DNA of 6,066 nucleotides from URNF01 sp045594105. Lineage in GTDB: Bacteria > Bacillota > Clostridia > Oscillospirales > Acutalibacteraceae. Made by a program: the position numbers and the translations under genes. The stretch spans positions 1 through 6,066 of the forward strand of contig JAZNXY010000017.1 in assembly GCA_045594105.1 (NCBI GenBank), read 5' to 3'. The notes under the pieces are model-generated. The model searched no databases. It was not told the DNA's origin and saw only the letters and a list, made by a program, of their open reading frames with translations. Of the stretch, positions 6,038 through 6,066 are shown in pieces (within the stretch, counting starts at the first letter, position 1; every line of letters starts with the position of its first letter).

Positions 6038-6066
6038 CGATTTCTCCCTAATTGAGCGCCCCGAAA

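Larger units (their letters stand above)
5785..6063. repeat. 279-bp palindromic element with imperfect terminal inverted repeats (MITE-like or structured RNA)
   Basis: The left end, 5785-5803 (CGGGGCGTTCAGTTAGGGA), and the reverse complement of the right end, 6063-6045 (CGGGGCGCTCAATTAGGGA), match at 17 of 19 positions. Between them lie two more self-complementary arms (5809-5920 and 5928-6037), so the element can fold as a three-way junction. It holds no plausible gene. The layout resembles miniature inverted-repeat elements. No target duplication could be confirmed, because only 3 bp of right flank are in the window. It begins 22 bp after the GH2 stop codon. The 5763-5784 spacer is purine-rich and otherwise featureless. 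Confidence 0.7.

Noticed and set aside
5763..6066. CRISPR array or insertion-sequence transposase in the terminal 304 bp
   Set aside because: No regularly spaced direct repeats and no transposase-like reading frame were seen on either strand. The repeats are inverted and nested.
5763..6066. tRNA or known riboswitch in the terminal region
   Set aside because: There is no acceptor/T-arm pattern such as GGTTCGAAT and no familiar aptamer core. The cloverleaf-like shape is far larger than a tRNA.

Overview
The window looks like a carbohydrate-utilisation locus from a Gram-positive Clostridia-type (Bacillota) bacterium, plausibly a gut member of the Oscillospiraceae or Lachnospiraceae. This rests on strong AGGAGG ribosome binding sites, TATAAT / TGnTATAAT promoters, YesN-like AraC regulators, a GPH-family sugar symporter and a cytoplasmic GH2 glycosidase with a Met/Lys/Gly-rich tail. 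The lineage is inferred from these family resemblances and has not been tested by phylogeny.

Layout. Positions 1-496 (+) hold the C-terminal part of an AraC-family regulator whose beginning lies outside the window. Tail to tail with it, with only 3 bp between the stop codons, is a complete YesN-like AraC regulator on the minus strand (500 to about 1717/1726). A divergent control region of about 220 bp follows (1727-1945). It carries a near-consensus promoter for the regulator, a promoter with a poor -35 for the transporter, and an inverted repeat that could be an operator. The GPH-type sugar:cation symporter (1946-3373, +) ends at a strong intrinsic terminator (3381-3414). The GH2 beta-galactosidase-like enzyme (3495-5762, +) then has its own extended -10 promoter and a clean ribosome binding site.

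Inferred logic. The minus-strand AraC protein senses a sugar or glycoside and activates the divergent symporter, and perhaps the glycosidase. The symporter imports an intact glycoside (lactose, another beta-galactoside, or possibly a beta-glucuronide), and the enzyme, which has no signal peptide, hydrolyses it in the cytoplasm. Symporter and enzyme are adjacent and co-oriented but appear to be separate transcription units.

The last 304 bp (5763-6066) hold no gene. They contain the most unusual object here: a self-contained 279-bp palindromic element (5785-6063) with imperfect terminal inverted repeats. These enclose two further hairpin arms, so the whole can be drawn as a three-way junction. 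One arm carries a strong rho-independent terminator, which probably serves the GH2 gene. Nearly all non-Watson-Crick pairs in the stems are G-U in a plus-strand transcript. The element could be a MITE-like non-autonomous mobile element, a structured RNA, or both.
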